Part shown: positions 26,187-34,657 of the stretch, one piece after another
Layout of the letters: each line of letters starts with the position of its first letter
Position numbering within the stretch: the first letter of the stretch is position 1
NCBI GenBank assembly: GCA_024405155.1
Contig: JAKSPC010000013.1
Coordinates: 1-45,350, forward strand
Length of the DNA stretch: 45,350 nt
Source: Lachnospiraceae bacterium
GTDB lineage: Bacteria > Bacillota > Clostridia > Lachnospirales > Lachnospiraceae
Direction of reading: 5' to 3'
Made by a program: the position numbers and the translations under genes
The notes under the pieces: generated by a model
Database searches by the model: none
The model's input: the letters and a program-made list of their open reading frames with translations, nothing else
Told to the model about the DNA's origin: nothing

Positions 26187-27539
26187 TCACTGTCCTTTCC
26201 ACTTCCCGGAGAAGTAGAAGCAAAGAGCTATCAGGATGGGGACGAAACCTGCAAAGGCATCGCCGTACCAGTAACCCACGCAGCCCATGGAGAACACATT
26301 TCCCAGAAGATACGCGATCCCTACCCGGGCGATCATGCCGTCAATGATGGCCACGCAAAGGTTCAGCTTATAGTTGCCGGAACCGTTGATGAGAGCAAAT
26401 GCCGACGAGCGCGTGGTTGCACCAAGAAAGTTTACGATGGCCGGAGCAACGATAATGGACGCACTGGCAAGCACCCGGGGATCGTTGGTAAAGAACCCGA
26501 AGATCCTATCCTGTCCGAATACGAGTGCAGCGCCGGTGACTACGGTAATGGCCAGCATCACAAGGAAATTGGTGCGCATGATCTTCGGCACTCTGTCATA
26601 TTTCTCTGCGCCGATGCACTGCCCCGTCATGGCACTTCCCGCCGTGGTAAAGGAATTGGACACCACGCCGTACATGGTGTTCAGCTTGGAATACAGCCCT
26701 CCCACCGCCGACATGGTGACGCCGAAGGCATTGATCCAGGCTGTGAGCACGATCTTGGAAATGTTGACGGCCGCAGACTGAATGGCCATGGGGATCCCCA
26801 GTGCCAGAAGGCCCCGCAAAGCTCTCCCGGAAATGCGGAAACTGGAGGGCTTAAAATCAAAGCCAAAGGCATCCCGGTGGAAATACAGATAAATGAGGGA
26901 TGTTACGAAACTCACGCCCTGACCGATGACCGTGGCCAGCGCCGCGCCGTAGGCTTTCATGCCAAGCCCCGCCACGAACAAGATGTCCAGAACGATATTC
27001 AAAACGGCGGCTACCGCCACGAACACGAAGGGACGTTTGGAATCTCCCATGCCCCGCAGGATGGCGCTTACGATGTTGTAACCATAAATGAAGACCAGAC
27101 CGCAGATACAGGTCACGGCATAATCATAGGTGAGGGAATAGCTCTCCGCCGGCGTATTGAGCCAGGAAAGGATCTGATCCCGAAGCAGATAGCAGATCAC
27201 GGAAAGCACGATGCTGGTCACGAACAGGAACGTAAACATGGTGCCGATGGTCTTTTTTACATCCTCTTTCCTTCCGGCACCCACATGCTGGGAAATGATC
27301 ACCTGCCCGGCGGAAGAAAAACCCATGGCCAGGAAAGTAAGCAGATGAAGCAGCTCACCGCCGATATTCACTGCGCTCATGCCGGCACCGCCGATGACCT
27401 GTCCCGCCACGATCATGTCTACTACGTTATATATGGCCTGCAGAAGGTTGGACGCAAACAGGGGAAACGCAAATTTCAGGAGTTTTCCCGTCACACTGCC
27501 TTCTGTCAGATCAGTTATCATGGATCTCTTTTCTGCCAT
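26187..27539 (-). CDS. MATE-family efflux transporter
   Basis: A 450-aa membrane protein with twelve predicted transmembrane segments in two homologous halves. MATE features include GSVTGKLLKFAFPLFASNLL, NVVDMIVAGQVIGGAGMSAV and a second-half GIPMAIQSAAVNISKIVL with MTGQCIGAEKYDRV. These antiport drugs, organic cations or metabolites with Na+ or H+. The start at 27539 overlaps the TGA of the phosphatase gene (TGATG); ATG at 27521 with AGAGA upstream is an alternative, so the first six residues are uncertain. It is the last gene of the operon. Substrate not predictable; context leaves open export of a metabolite. Confidence 0.9.
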   Translation of the reverse strand: MAEKRSMITDLTEGSVTGKLLKFAFPLFASNLLQAIYNVVDMIVAGQVIGGAGMSAVNIGGELLHLLTFLAMGFSSAGQVIISQHVGAGRKEDVKKTIGTMFTFLFVTSIVLSVICYLLRDQILSWLNTPAESYSLTYDYAVTCICGLVFIYGYNIVSAILRGMGDSKRPFVFVAVAAVLNIVLDILFVAGLGMKAYGAALATVIGQGVSFVTSLIYLYFHRDAFGFDFKPSSFRISGRALRGLLALGIPMAIQSAAVNISKIVLTAWINAFGVTMSAVGGLYSKLNTMYGVVSNSFTTAGSAMTGQCIGAEKYDRVPKIMRTNFLVMLAITVVTGAALVFGQDRIFGFFTNDPRVLASASIIVAPAIVNFLGATTRSSAFALINGSGNYKLNLCVAIIDGMIARVGIAYLLGNVFSMGCVGYWYGDAFAGFVPILIALCFYFSGKWKGQ

Positions 27540-28195
27540 CACTGAAACCGGTCTATGCTGTAATGATCCACACATCTGGACTTATCGTACCATATGTGAT
27601 CCTGCTCGATGAGCTTAGCCGTTCCGTCCTTTACCTCAATGATATTCATGGAACAGTTGAGCGGCAGGTTTCCCCGCCAGAAATCCATGCTGTCGTCATC
27701 GTAGAGAAAGTCGCACATGGCTCTGACGGCGCATCCGTGGGTGGAGACAAGATAGGTCTTGTCATCGTCTCTGTCTATCAGTTCCTTTAAGAAGTCCTGG
27801 GTACGGTCACAGGTCTCCCGCATGGTCTCCCCGTCCAGCATTTCTTCTTTCGTTATGCCGAAAGGATCCGTCATGTACCGGAGCATGAACTCCTTCATCT
27901 CAGCCATGAGACGGTTGTCCCACCCGCCCACATCCGCCTCTTTCAGACGATCGTCATAAAAGATGGGAGTGTTTTCGTTCCCGCTCTCTGAAAGGAGGAT
28001 CTTCGCCGTATCGGCCGCCCGCGACAGGGGACTGGAATAGCACGCGTCAAAATGAATGCCGGCTTCCTTCAGGGCGGCAGCCGTCTCCTTTGCCAGAGCG
28101 ATGCCGTTTTCATTCAGTTCTCCGTCGAACCAGCCCTGCAGGCGTCCTTCCTTATTGCCCACGGTCTCCCCGTGGCGAATGGTATAAATAGTCAT
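27539..28195 (-). CDS. histidine phosphatase family protein
   Basis: A 218-aa protein of the phosphoglycerate-mutase-like superfamily. The N-terminal IRHGETVGNKEGRLQGW carries the phospho-accepting His and an Arg; YSSPLSRAADTA supplies a second Arg, DDRLKEADVGGWDN the acid and STHGCAVRAM the second His. Such proteins are mostly phosphatases of small metabolites (sugar phosphates, phosphoserine, nucleotides) rather than glycolytic mutases. It begins 30 bp after the hydrolase stop and its own stop overlaps the MATE start, so it is inside the operon. A phosphatase of an amino-sugar or triose phosphate would suit its position; this is inference. Confidence 0.85.
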   Translation of the reverse strand: MTIYTIRHGETVGNKEGRLQGWFDGELNENGIALAKETAAALKEAGIHFDACYSSPLSRAADTAKILLSESGNENTPIFYDDRLKEADVGGWDNRLMAEMKEFMLRYMTDPFGITKEEMLDGETMRETCDRTQDFLKELIDRDDDKTYLVSTHGCAVRAMCDFLYDDDSMDFWRGNLPLNCSMNIIEVKDGTAKLIEQDHIWYDKSRCVDHYSIDRFQ

Positions 28196-28224
28196 TTTCT
28201 GCCGATGTTCCTCTCAAGTAATTA

Positions 28225-29070
28225 TCATATTTCCGGGTCCGCGCCGGATACTAGAGCGGCCATCACCGCCTCCAGATTCTTCATGGTCTGCGGGGCGGAA
28301 AAAGTCTCATCTCCCGTCTGTGTCAGACCGTGGACCGTATCGGGAAGTGCCGTCAATCCGACAGTTCCCGGATATTTCAGTGCCAGGTCAAAAGAGCCGT
28401 CAAATACTATCTTCGGGTCTCTTTCACCGTGGAAAATAAGGATCCTCTGCTTTCTTCCCTCCGGATCCCGGCGATTCTGTTCGGATATGCGTTCGAAGGT
28501 CGCCGGAATATCCAGTTCTCTCAATTCTCGGATCAGCGCATTTCCCAGGAAATACGTATCAGAAAGCCGGTAACATACGCCGCCGGATCCGTCTGGGATC
28601 GCGGCAAAGGTCTCCTTCCCCCAGTTTGTATCCGGTGTCAGGATATTGCGGCGATAATCCGTAACGGGAGCGATCAGCATACAGGTACGGATCTCCCCGA
28701 AATGAGCCGCAGCGAGCCGCAGAGCCCCGGGGCCGCCGAAACTGATCCCCAGAGGGATGATCTCCCCGACTCCCTTTTCCTGCAGCCAGGAAAAAGCACT
28801 TTCCATATCCGCAAGCTGCGTGGAAGGCGTGAAAGAGCTCAAAGGCTCCCGGGAATCGCCATGGCCGCGGAAATCGATCCTCAGGCAGGCAATTCCTTTT
28901 TCTTCCAGTCGCTCTGCGATCCTTGCGGAGGTGTCATACCATTCGTTTTTGTCCCCGCAGATCCCGTGAGCGATCAGAACGGCCCGGCGGTCCGATCCCC
29001 CGGTAAATATCGCCGGGATCACTGCCCCGTCACGACCGATGATCTCCAGATTCTTTTTTCTGATCAGCAT
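28225..29070 (-). CDS. alpha/beta hydrolase
   Basis: A 281-aa alpha/beta-hydrolase-fold enzyme. The oxyanion region VLIAHGICGDKNEW is followed by CLRIDFRGHGDS and the nucleophile elbow GISFGG with Ser110; a late DTVHGLTQ supplies the probable catalytic His and IFHGERDPKI the probable acid. Length fits cytoplasmic esterases/peptidases of the BAAT/DLH-like type. The start at 29070 is chosen for GGAG 9 nt upstream; an ATG at 29175 lies inside the preceding nucleotidase gene. There is no signal peptide. It could be an esterase or deacylase acting on imported compounds; the substrate is unknown. Confidence 0.82.
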   Translation of the reverse strand: MLIRKKNLEIIGRDGAVIPAIFTGGSDRRAVLIAHGICGDKNEWYDTSARIAERLEEKGIACLRIDFRGHGDSREPLSSFTPSTQLADMESAFSWLQEKGVGEIIPLGISFGGPGALRLAAAHFGEIRTCMLIAPVTDYRRNILTPDTNWGKETFAAIPDGSGGVCYRLSDTYFLGNALIRELRELDIPATFERISEQNRRDPEGRKQRILIFHGERDPKIVFDGSFDLALKYPGTVGLTALPDTVHGLTQTGDETFSAPQTMKNLEAVMAALVSGADPEI

Positions 29071-29125
29071 GAAATCCGCTCTCCGTTCGCTGTGCCGGAT
29101 GACTGTGATGTGCTTTTCCGCCGGA

Positions 29126-30847
29126 TCACGGAGACCGGATGATATGGATCCTTCCGGCTCCTTCCGGATCTTCATAATTGATCCCGTAATCCGGGAAGGC
29201 GCTGAGCGGGCCGGTAAGGGAGGTGATCTCCGGGAATCCCTCCGCGTTTTTGTCAAATGCCGCCGAATAGCGGGCCAGCGCCGTATAGTCCACAAGCTTT
29301 CCGCTCTGGAGTACCGTGGTGTCTTTTTTAAACATATTGAACCCGCTGTTGCAGATCTCCAGGATGTAGGCCTGGCCGCTGACCGTGTAGTACCTTTCCG
29401 GATCCAGAGGTTCATAGGCACCGGTATGTCTGTTATAAACCATCACGTCCCTCACCCGCCGCTCTCCGGTGGGAGGACCGGCCCAGTTCCCTTCTGCGTC
29501 GGTCTGTATGGTGGAGGGAATGGTGGCGTCGATGGTGTAGGTAAGACCTGACACCTGCAGCAGAGAGGAGGATTCCATTTCCTTTCCGTCACTGCCGATA
29601 ACGCCGATCTTTTTGGCACCCCACTCCAGAGCGTCCAATATGTTCTGTCCGGTGGTCTCGATCATGCAGAGCTCGTTGCCGTAGGGAAGCGCGTCCATAC
29701 AGCTCATGAAACTGACGTCACCGGCGGGAATGCCGTTCTTTACGGCGCCGCTGTTTAACAGGGCAAGATCCGCCTCTGTATTCCATATTTTCTGCGTGTC
29801 ATAGAAATAGGCATCCGCCACAAAGTCGCCCAGAGCGATCTCACCGAACCGGATCAGCCGTCTTGACGGATCCTCCGGGTCCAAAAGCGCAAAGTCAAAG
29901 GGAAGGAAGGCGAACTTTGTTTCCAGATCATTCTTTACTTTCCTGACCCAGTCCGTTTCCAGCTTTGCCACCTTTTCATCCCGCTTTTCATAACCGTTTA
30001 TCAGTTCCGTGGTAATCTTTCCGTCCGCGGCGATGGTCATTTTTCCGATGTTTGCGAAAGCGGTGCCGGTCTGAGTGAGAGGAATCTCTTTTCCGTCGGC
30101 ATCCGTTATCATCTCGCACGCCATTACCGTGTGGGAGTGGGCGTCGATATAGGCATCCAGTCCCCGCACCTTTCCGATGATGTCAATGCTGCGCCAGGGC
30201 TCGACTTCTGCGTCCACGCCGGTATGGCCGATGGCGATCACATAGTCCGCCCCATCTGCCCTTGCCCCGTTAATGGCGCTCTGCACGGCGCTGTACAGTT
30301 CCTCCGGATCAGAGGCTCCCAGCATCCTCACATCCTCGAAACCGGTAAGTTTGGTATCCGGCGTAAGGATCCCCACGAAGGCGATCTTTTTGCCGCCGGC
30401 CGGAAGGATCACATAGGGCTCCAGATAGGTACATTCATTGAACGTATCATACAGGTTACAGCACACGTAGGGATATCGTGCCCTGGAAATCAGCTCGAAT
30501 CCGCCCTGGAACCCGTAATCGAAAACATGATTTCCGGGAGCAGCCGCGTCATATCCTGCTTCGTTCATCACGTGAATGACGGTCTTTCCTTCGTCAAACA
30601 TGCCGTAGCTCGTGCCCTGGGCAGCGTCTCCGGCGTCCACCAGGAGCACGTTTTCACCCTTTTCCATAAGCTCTTTTTTGAGAGCCGCCGCCGAGGCAAA
30701 CGACATGCCTTCTCCGTCCAGATACGTGTGGGTATCATTGGTGTACAAAATGACCGCAGTGTTCTTTTTCGGCGCGCAGGCCCCAAGCAGCAGGGCGCAG
30801 AATACCGCAGCCAGTATGACAGTAATTCGAATCTTTTTGGTGCTCAA
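29126..30847 (-). CDS. lipoprotein 5'-nucleotidase / metallophosphatase
   Basis: A 573-aa surface lipoprotein. With a TTG start at 30847, GGAGGT lies 6-7 nt upstream and the protein opens with a lipoprotein signal (basic STKKIR, hydrophobic core, LLGAC with lipidated Cys24). An in-frame ATG at 30865 sits before that Shine-Dalgarno and lacks one of its own. The metallophosphatase domain shows ILYTNDTHTYLD, LLVDAGDAAQGT, AAAPGNHVFDYG, IAIGHTGVD and DAHSHTVMA; the C-terminal 5'-nucleotidase domain includes NSGAVKNGIPAGDVSF and LPYGNELCMIETTGQ. Outside the membrane it would hydrolyse nucleotides or other phosphate esters. It is a distant paralogue of the cytoplasmic enzyme at 24176-25645. Confidence 0.85.
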   Translation of the reverse strand: MSTKKIRITVILAAVFCALLLGACAPKKNTAVILYTNDTHTYLDGEGMSFASAAALKKELMEKGENVLLVDAGDAAQGTSYGMFDEGKTVIHVMNEAGYDAAAPGNHVFDYGFQGGFELISRARYPYVCCNLYDTFNECTYLEPYVILPAGGKKIAFVGILTPDTKLTGFEDVRMLGASDPEELYSAVQSAINGARADGADYVIAIGHTGVDAEVEPWRSIDIIGKVRGLDAYIDAHSHTVMACEMITDADGKEIPLTQTGTAFANIGKMTIAADGKITTELINGYEKRDEKVAKLETDWVRKVKNDLETKFAFLPFDFALLDPEDPSRRLIRFGEIALGDFVADAYFYDTQKIWNTEADLALLNSGAVKNGIPAGDVSFMSCMDALPYGNELCMIETTGQNILDALEWGAKKIGVIGSDGKEMESSSLLQVSGLTYTIDATIPSTIQTDAEGNWAGPPTGERRVRDVMVYNRHTGAYEPLDPERYYTVSGQAYILEICNSGFNMFKKDTTVLQSGKLVDYTALARYSAAFDKNAEGFPEITSLTGPLSAFPDYGINYEDPEGAGRIHIIRSP

Positions 30848-30865
30848 AAACTTACCTCCATTCAT

Positions 30866-32056
30866 TCAGGGTAAATACATTTCCTGTTCTTTTCCTTCAA
30901 AAATCACCTTTTTTACGGTAAACGCCCCGTCTGTAAAGATGATGTTCGCCATCCTGCCCGGCAGGATGGATCCCACCCTGTCATCGATCCCCAGAGCTCT
31001 GGCCGCATTGGTGGACGCGCACTTGAACGTGACCCGGATATCCGCGCCGGTGGCGCGCATGAAATTGGCGGCGCCGTCGGCCACGGTGATGCGGCTTCCG
31101 AAAAGCTTTCCTTCCCGGTTCACGTTGATGTCACCGCCGCTTCCCAGGTCGGTCTGCGGATACTCCTCCGGATCCAGATCCGCCCGTTTGTGATACGTGC
31201 AGTCAGACACCAGAATGATATGATCCTCTCCCGCGCACCGAAGCGCCAGCCGCTGAGAAGCCGGTGTGACGTGCACACCGTTTTTATCCGAAATGATCTC
31301 ATAATAAAGCCCGGGAATGCTGAGCGCCACCATGGACACCCCATCCTGCGGGTCGCCGGTCAGATCAAACGCATGCACGCTCTGAAAATTTCCGGTGGCG
31401 TCAAACAGGTGGGTAATGATCTTTGCGCCCTTTTCCACCGCGCGGTACATGCTTGCCGGATCCGCCATGGTATGGCCGATATCCGCCGTCACGTGATACC
31501 GGTGGATCACATCCTCCACTTTTTCTGCAAAAGGCATTTCCGGCGCATAGGTACAGTGAAGAACGTTTCCCTTCCCCGCTTCGAAAAGCCTTGTAAAAGC
31601 TTCTTCCGAATACTTCCAGGCATACTTCCTGCCGGCCCCCATCCGCGGATTGATGTACGGTCCTTCCAGATGGATGCCGATGATGGAACTGCCGCCCTCC
31701 TCTATGGCTTTATTGCACTGTTCAATAATGGAAAGATACCGGTCCATCCGGAGGGAATAGGACGGGGAAGGCGTGACGGACGTAACGCCGTGCATTAAGT
31801 GGGCATCCGCCACGGCCCGGGTATTGTCGATGATGTCAAAGCCTTTTCCGTGCTGATGGTACCCATGCACATGTTCGTCGATGAGCCCCGGTCCCACAAA
31901 AAGTCCCGCCGCGTCGATGATCTCCGCATCCTCCGGCACCGGAAACGCACTGTCAGCAGTACAGGCTCCGACGATCCTGTCATCTTTAATAACAAGCGTT
32001 CCCTCCGTGATCCTGTCCGGAAAGACCAGTTTTCCGTTAACGATTGCCTTTGTCAT
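30866..32056 (-). CDS. nagA: N-acetylglucosamine-6-phosphate deacetylase
   Basis: A 396-aa amidohydrolase that converts GlcNAc-6-P to GlcN-6-P and acetate. Metal and substrate motifs are GPGLIDEHVHGYHQHG (His62, His64), IGIHLEGPYINPRMGAG, TADIGHTMA, ITHLFDATGNF and VSDCTYHK. Length is standard. It overlaps nothing, lying 4 bp after the HPr gene with GGAG upstream. It completes the route from MurQ, 8 kb away on the same strand; nagB is not in the window. Its place inside a dihydroxyacetone-kinase operon is unusual. Confidence 0.92.
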   Translation of the reverse strand: MTKAIVNGKLVFPDRITEGTLVIKDDRIVGACTADSAFPVPEDAEIIDAAGLFVGPGLIDEHVHGYHQHGKGFDIIDNTRAVADAHLMHGVTSVTPSPSYSLRMDRYLSIIEQCNKAIEEGGSSIIGIHLEGPYINPRMGAGRKYAWKYSEEAFTRLFEAGKGNVLHCTYAPEMPFAEKVEDVIHRYHVTADIGHTMADPASMYRAVEKGAKIITHLFDATGNFQSVHAFDLTGDPQDGVSMVALSIPGLYYEIISDKNGVHVTPASQRLALRCAGEDHIILVSDCTYHKRADLDPEEYPQTDLGSGGDINVNREGKLFGSRITVADGAANFMRATGADIRVTFKCASTNAARALGIDDRVGSILPGRMANIIFTDGAFTVKKVIFEGKEQEMYLP

Positions 32057-32060
32057 TATT

Positions 32061-32321
32061 CTATGCTCCGGATCCTTCTAAAAATGACTGCAATGCCGCG
32101 GCTGCGGCTGCTTCATCCTCTCCCTCCACGGAGAAAACAACCGTATCCCCCGCTTTTGTCCCCAGGCGCATTACCGCTATCAGACGCATGGCCTCCACCG
32201 TCTGTCCCTTTGCAGTGATTGTGATCTTTGACTTATATTTCCTTACCTCTTTTGCCAGGAGCCCCGCCGGCCTTACATGAAGCCCCATGGGGTCTTTCAG
32301 CGTATACGTAAACGAGATCAT
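32061..32321 (-). CDS. HPr-like phosphocarrier lacking the Ser46 regulatory site
   Basis: An 86-aa HPr-family protein. His15 in DPMGLHVRPAG is the phospho-accepting residue. At the position of the regulatory Ser46 there is Arg (VEAMRLIAVMRLG), so it cannot be phosphorylated by HPr kinase there and would not serve as a CcpA cofactor in the usual way. It is 10 bp after dhaM. In PTS-linked DHA kinases the phosphate passes EI, HPr, DhaM, DhaL; E. coli has the HPr domain fused to DhaM, and here it is a separate gene. It is probably a dedicated carrier for DhaM. Confidence 0.85.
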   Translation of the reverse strand: MISFTYTLKDPMGLHVRPAGLLAKEVRKYKSKITITAKGQTVEAMRLIAVMRLGTKAGDTVVFSVEGEDEAAAAAALQSFLEGSGA

Positions 32322-32331
32322 TTTCTATCCT

Positions 32332-32694
32332 TTACAGATGTTCCAGTTCTTCCATTATCTCATCCAGCGCGGCACCGGAAGCGGAAAGGACGGTCCCGGT
32401 CACGGCAGCTTCCACGATCGGACCTTCCGCCATTCTGACGTTTGAAAGATCCAGGCTTTCCAGTACCATTTCCGTTGTCATGACGGCGCTGCCAAGGTCT
32501 GTAAGAACGATTACTCCGTCGCTGCCGGACGCCTGTTCTATGGCCCGGGAGATCTTCTCAAAGCTTGTTCCGTAACTTCCGTCTTCCAGACCGCCCGCAG
32601 GAAACATGGGGACTTCCGGCGCAGACATTTTTGCCAGATCGATCACGCCGTCCGCCAGTTTTGCACTGTGAGAAACTACAACAAATGCGACCAT
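32332..32694 (-). CDS. dhaM: PTS-dependent dihydroxyacetone kinase, phosphotransferase subunit DhaM
   Basis: A 120-aa EIIA-mannose-like domain. His9 in FVVVSHSAKLADG is the phosphorylated residue; the acidic-loop VIVLTDLGSAVMTTEM is typical of DhaM. It accepts phosphate from HPr and recharges ADP bound on DhaL. It is the short Gram-positive form with no HPr or EI domains. Its ATG shares one base with the dhaL stop region (genes abut at 32694), and the HPr gene follows. Confidence 0.92.
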   Translation of the reverse strand: MVAFVVVSHSAKLADGVIDLAKMSAPEVPMFPAGGLEDGSYGTSFEKISRAIEQASGSDGVIVLTDLGSAVMTTEMVLESLDLSNVRMAEGPIVEAAVTGTVLSASGAALDEIMEELEHL

Positions 32695-33320
32695 TATACG
32701 ACCGCCTTTTTTACTTCTTCCAGCATCATGGTATAGGACGTGGCCCCCGGATCCTGATGCCCGATGGAGCGTTCGCCGATGTAACTGGCACGGCCTTTCG
32801 TTGCGGCGATCGTTTTTGTATATTCCACGCCCTCCCGGGCAGCATTCACACCTGCCTCCAATACGGCTTTTGTATCTTTCCCTTCGGCAAACGCGGCCTT
32901 CATTGCTTCCAGAGAAGGTACCATCGCGTCCAGCATGGTCTTTTCCCCCGTGGTGGACTTCCCGCGCATTTTTACACCTTCCACGGCGCCCTCCAGAGCT
33001 TTCAGAAAATCTTCCAGAGATAATTCCGTCCGGTCCTTCAACGCTTTTGCCATGTTCATAAATGCCGTCCCGTAAAGCGGACCCGCAGCACCGCCCACCG
33101 TAGACACAAGCGTCATTCCGACCAGTTTGAAAAGGTCTGCCGGAACAGCGATATCTGCGCCGGAAAGTTTTTCCTTTACCGCTTCAAAGCCACGGCTCAT
33201 GTTGATGCCATGGTCACCGTCCGCGATCGCGTTGTCCAGTTCCGTCAGGAACAGCTTTTCTTCACTGATCCGGTCCGCGATCTTCCCTACGATCTCAAGG
33301 ATCGTTTCGTTCTTCATCAT
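32694..33320 (-). CDS. dhaL: dihydroxyacetone kinase subunit DhaL
   Basis: A 208-aa ADP-binding subunit. The Mg-ADP site ELDNAIADGDHGINMSRGF contains Asp34, Asp36 and His37; VGGAAGPLYGTAFMNMA and SYIGERSIGHQDPGATS are also family-specific. It moves phosphate from DhaM to dihydroxyacetone held on DhaK. GGAGG precedes ATGATG; the first ATG overlaps the dhaK stop as ATGA, so the genes are translationally coupled. Confidence 0.94.
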   Translation of the reverse strand: MMKNETILEIVGKIADRISEEKLFLTELDNAIADGDHGINMSRGFEAVKEKLSGADIAVPADLFKLVGMTLVSTVGGAAGPLYGTAFMNMAKALKDRTELSLEDFLKALEGAVEGVKMRGKSTTGEKTMLDAMVPSLEAMKAAFAEGKDTKAVLEAGVNAAREGVEYTKTIAATKGRASYIGERSIGHQDPGATSYTMMLEEVKKAVV

Positions 33321-34321
33321 GATCTTCCTCCGAATTCTTTGAAAGCAATGGTGTCTGCGGCCGCGTTCAAAAGAGCCTTGCGCTCATCGTTCAGCCTTAA
33401 AAGGGTCACAGACAGGCCCTGCATCTCCAGAGACGTCATGTACTCTCCCACGTAGGAGCGATAAACTTTTACATTATTTTCGGCAAGTACATCCGCCAGA
33501 TGATCATACGCAATATAAAGCTCCATCAGCGGCGTTCCGCCGGAAGAATTGAGCATGACAGCGACTTCACTGCCGGCAAAATCCAGATCCGCCAGAATGT
33601 GATCCAGCAGTTCATCAATGATCTCATTGACCGGTTTCATTTTCTGCCGGTTCACACCGGGTTCTCCGTGAATGCCGATCCCCATCTCCAGTTCGTCTTC
33701 TCCAATGGAAAAGCCCGGAGTTCCTGCCGCAGGGACCGTACAGGGAGTAAGAGCCACACCCATGGTGCGGACGTTTGCGATCGTTTCCTTCGCTACACGC
33801 TCTACTTCCTCCAGAGATGCTCCTGTTTCCGCCATGGCGCCGGCGATCTTATGAACGAATATCGTTCCGGCCACACCGCGGCGCCCGGTGGTCCAGGTGG
33901 AATTCTGCACTGCCACGTCATCATCCACGACCACCCCGGCAACTTTAATGTCATCCATTTCTGCCATTTCCTGAGCCATCTCGAAGTTCATGATATCACC
34001 CGTATAGTTCTTGATGATCATCAGGACTCCTTCCGGCGTTGCGATCGCCTTGATACCCTCGTAGATCTGGTCCGGCGTGGGTGAGGTAAAAACGGCGCCC
34101 GGTACGGCACAGTCCAGCATTCCCGTTCCGACATACCCTGCGTGTGCGGGTTCGTGCCCGCTTCCGCCTCCGGAGATCAGAGCAACTTTATTCCTCTTCT
34201 TTTCAGAACGCACGATCACGTTCCCGCAGTCAAGTTTTTTCACATACCCGGGAAACGCCTTTACAAGCCCCTGTATCATTTCGTTTTCACAGTTTTCAGG
34301 TAAATTGATGAATTTTTTCAT
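33317..34321 (-). CDS. dhaK: dihydroxyacetone kinase subunit DhaK
   Basis: A 334-aa substrate-binding subunit. ISGGGSGHEPAHAGYVG and KNYTGDIMNFEMA line the site, and His218 in GIGIHGEPG is the residue that binds dihydroxyacetone covalently in E. coli DhaK, at the same number. First gene of the long operon that runs to the MATE gene; CGGAG lies 8 nt before the ATG. The upstream 336 bp contain no strong consensus promoter, and no DhaS/DhaR/DhaQ regulator is in the window. Confidence 0.95.
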   Translation of the reverse strand: MKKFINLPENCENEMIQGLVKAFPGYVKKLDCGNVIVRSEKKRNKVALISGGGSGHEPAHAGYVGTGMLDCAVPGAVFTSPTPDQIYEGIKAIATPEGVLMIIKNYTGDIMNFEMAQEMAEMDDIKVAGVVVDDDVAVQNSTWTTGRRGVAGTIFVHKIAGAMAETGASLEEVERVAKETIANVRTMGVALTPCTVPAAGTPGFSIGEDELEMGIGIHGEPGVNRQKMKPVNEIIDELLDHILADLDFAGSEVAVMLNSSGGTPLMELYIAYDHLADVLAENNVKVYRSYVGEYMTSLEMQGLSVTLLRLNDERKALLNAAADTIAFKEFGGRS

Positions 34322-34657
34322 GGTTTTTCTCCGTTGTTTTCTGATTATGAAAATAGCCTTCTTCTGAACGGCATTTATTCACTTTCGAATGTTTCTGATC
34401 AAATGAATGGTACTGATGAGGCATCCGAAGGCTGCTGCGATACCCAGCCATACCCGCATCAGATTTTGTTCTTCATCGTTTTTTGCCATGACTATAGCTA
34501 TTCTATCTTTCCGAAAAGCTTTTTTCTTTCGGTTTTTCGTATGCGAAAGAAACGGACCGAAAAAAAGAAACGGTCCGAACGCTTAATTCATTATAACAGA
34601 TATCTCATGAAAAGGAATGGATTTTTTATTTTTTTATTATCAAAAAGCGACGTATGC
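34322..34657. other. intergenic region upstream of dhaK
   Basis: No gene is seen. It holds the nahK terminator (34553-34577), a CCGAAA/TTTCGG hairpin at about 34511-34532 followed on the plus strand by T residues, and a small TTTCG/CGAAA palindrome. The dhaK promoter should lie here or read through from nahK; the best -10-like boxes (CATAAT, AATAAA) are weak. Confidence 0.55.
34553..34577 (-). terminator. intrinsic terminator after nahK
   Basis: CGGACCG (34553-34559) and CGGTCCG (34571-34577) form a 7-bp GC-rich stem with an 11-nt loop, followed on the minus strand by TTTCTTT. It lies 80 bp after the nahK stop. Confidence 0.65.

Noticed and set aside
29071-29421. N-terminal extension of the alpha/beta hydrolase
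   Set aside because: Arg/Ser-rich shadow of the nucleotidase C-terminus; the start at 29070 has a good Shine-Dalgarno.
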